From NCBI GenBank assembly GCA_030267565.1, contig BRXU01000016.1, positions 2,498,501 to 2,562,500 on the forward strand: 64,000 nt of DNA, given 5' to 3'. The DNA comes from Pleodorina starrii (taxonomy: Eukaryota; Chlorophyta; Chlorophyceae; Chlamydomonadales; Volvocaceae). Below are positions 62,386 to 64,000 of the stretch, in pieces. The stretch's first letter is position 1; every line of letters starts with the position of its first letter. A model generated the notes under the pieces. The model saw only the letters and a program-made list of their open reading frames with translations. It did not search any database and was not told the DNA's origin. The translations under genes and the position numbers were made by a program.

Positions 62386-64000
62386 ATGAGCGGCTCTGTC
62401 TGGAACAACATCAAGGAGGACCTCCAGGCTTCCTCCAAACAGAAACTTTCTGGACTGGAGGGATTGGAGGTGCGTAATTGATGCCCCTCTCGAGTTGCCG
62501 AGAGGGGCGAGCCCGATTGACTTTTGGTTCCGTCTCGACCGCCAGGCGCTGCTGAAGCGGACTTCCCTGGGAAAGACCGAGCTTGTTGAACTGATTGACC
62601 TTTCGCCAAGCTTGCTTTCCGACGCGAATTCGAAGGTGAGGACAGCTGGTGCGGGGTCACTTCTGCCCGTTAAGCTGCCCATCGTGGCTGGGAGACCTCC
62701 TTTCTAAACGACAATTATGTATGCTCGTAGGTCGCTTTGCAAGCACTTGAGGCGTTGGCCCTTGCGGTATCGCGAGCGGACGCCCCCGTCAGCTCTTACG
62801 CAAGCTCGCTTGTGCCCTCTGTGGTAAGAAATGACCGGGCAGCTCACTGTGCAGCCAAGATTAGAACAACTTAAGCTTTACCAAAAACCTGTTTTTGCCC
62901 TGAGCTTTGACGCTTGTCTCCTATGTTCGTTTCGAGGGCCGGCTGACGTGTTTTGACCGCCGAGGTTGTCACTTTCCCCTGAATGCCTTTCGAAAGACGG
63001 GGGCATCCTGCTTAATCCAGTAGATGTGCAAGGGGTGGGGCGCACAGCGGCACTAATGGTGCCGAGTGGGTAGCCTGACTTTAAGTTACTTATTACGGTC
63101 AAATGCGTTCACTTCGCTTCTCCCTGTTACCCTTGGCCCCAACAGGCTGAGCGCTTGGGCGACAGCCGACAGCCGGTGCGCGAGCAGGCGCTGCATCTCC
63201 TCACTGCACTCTTCAAGACCCTCAAGCCAGAGCTAGTGCTCGACAGGCTTGCCCCCCTCTGGCAGCACAAGAGCTGGAAGGTCAAGCAGGGGCTTCTAGA
63301 GGTCCTCGCAGAGGTGGGCAGGGGTGTTGAGCACTTTCTTAAGGTACAACTATGCCAGGTGGCTAGCGCCATTTCTGCCATGATCGACCTCGAACCTGGG
63401 ATACCATTTCGTCCATGCCGTCGCCAGCAGAAAGGTCGATGCGTTGGGTTCCAGGTCCCAGCGTTCCAGCCATTCCACGTGGCAGCTCCTCGCTCAACGA
63501 TCGTCCATGTTTACCCCCAAACAGGTTGTCAGCACGTCGGGCGCTTCCTTCCTTGGCGGCAGGGACCAGAACAACGCCGTATTGAAGCAAATTGTGCGCA
63601 TGATGGAGGAGCCTGAAATGTAAGTGGGGAACGCGCGGTGCGTTCAGGCTCCTGTCAGTGGGTTTGGTGACGCGCTTCCTCCTGGTCGGTCCTGTGGGTA
63701 AACCCATATTGCTTCTGTACGGGTTGTATGCGTGTGTGCAAACTGCCCTAATAAACTCGGGCTAAGGTCAACAGCACGCGTCTTGGTAGGTGCCGTCAAC
63801 TGATGCGGTTATGTGTCGTCCTCTCCGTTTGCGCGACAGGATCGTCCGCGAGGCAGCTTTGGGTTGCCTAAGTGAAATTCACCGCCAGACTCCAGCTGCG
63901 GTCGTCAGCACCGTGCAGGCATCCAACTTGCGTCCGGCGCAGCAAAAGGAGGTGCTCGCCAGGTTGGGTGTCGCCTTGCCGGCATCCGATGTTAGCGGCC
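62386..64000 (+). CDS. CLASP-type TOG-domain microtubule regulator (5' part)
   Basis: Six exons seen, in phase: 62386-62469, 62546-62635, 62731-62823, 63146-63343, 63525-63619 and 63840 to beyond the window. The first 28 residues (MSGSVWNNIKEDLQASSKQK...) lead into HEAT-like helices: ALLKRTSLGKTELVELIDLS, VALQALEALALAVSRADAP, LGDSRQPVREQALHLLTALF, LAPLWQHKSWKVKQGLLEVL, then IVREAALGCLSEIHRQ. The VREQAL and SWKVKQGLLEVL turns are typical of CLASP N-terminal TOG domains, which bind tubulin and stabilise microtubule plus ends and cortical or spindle microtubules. The small-exon structure is unlike the neighbouring GC-rich single exons. The gene is cut by the window edge, so subtype and length are unknown. 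The exon 4 end (AAG|GTACAA versus an earlier GAG|GTGGGC) is uncertain. Confidence 0.8.

Overview
The window looks like nuclear DNA of a volvocine or Chlamydomonas-type green alga. The evidence is inference from gene content and style: very GC-rich coding exons, many short introns with GTGAG/GCAG-type junctions, a hydroxyproline-rich secreted protein, a MYND-finger gene, a BTB/NHL-like gene, a plastid SecY, and chromovirus and LINE families of the kind known from Chlamydomonas. There are no bacterial operons, no rRNA and no CRISPR. All splice models below were built by eye and checked only for reading phase across junctions.

Layout, left half. A small secreted proline-repeat gene (98-1652, +) is followed by a 5'-truncated Dualen/RandI-like LINE (1848-4234, -) with an 11-bp target duplication. 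Two (TATG)n microsatellites follow, about 0.29 kb and 2.5 kb, separated by tRNA-like SINE remnants (5581-6173). A Ty3/gypsy chromovirus (9303-14558, -) has near-identical 375-bp LTRs and a TGTAC target duplication. It has lost gag, protease and the start of reverse transcriptase, carries an RT frameshift, and is split by a nested 1.75-kb element of unknown class (11590-13339). A large MYND-finger gene occupies 15461-19297 (-). From 21.4 to 28.7 kb there is a head-to-tail array of right-handed beta-helix genes, all on the minus strand: one 1044-codon reading frame and two partial copies, each coupled to the same extra upstream ORF and the same GGGCCC-rich minisatellite.

Layout, right half. This is a housekeeping block: a plastid SecY, probably SCY2 (30304-36323, -); a class IV (HDAC11-like) histone deacetylase (36752-40254, +); the gamma-tubulin-ring targeting protein NEDD1 (42094-47353, -, 13 exons); a BTB protein with an NHL-like propeller region (49598-51442, +); a 5'-truncated L1-type LINE (52364-55566, -); a small PLAC8-family gene (55847-56294, +); the Rab7-GEF subunit MON1 (58062-62082, -); and the first six exons of a CLASP-type TOG protein (62386 to the window edge, +). 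SCY2/HDAC and MON1/CLASP are divergent pairs with short shared upstream regions. NEDD1 and CLASP are both microtubule regulators, but nothing in the sequence shows that their proximity is functional.

I did not find a convincing multi-gene new system. The most unusual items are the chimeric beta-helix duplications, the nested hairpin-ended element, the giant TATG array with its SINE remnants, and short repeats shared between introns of unrelated genes.
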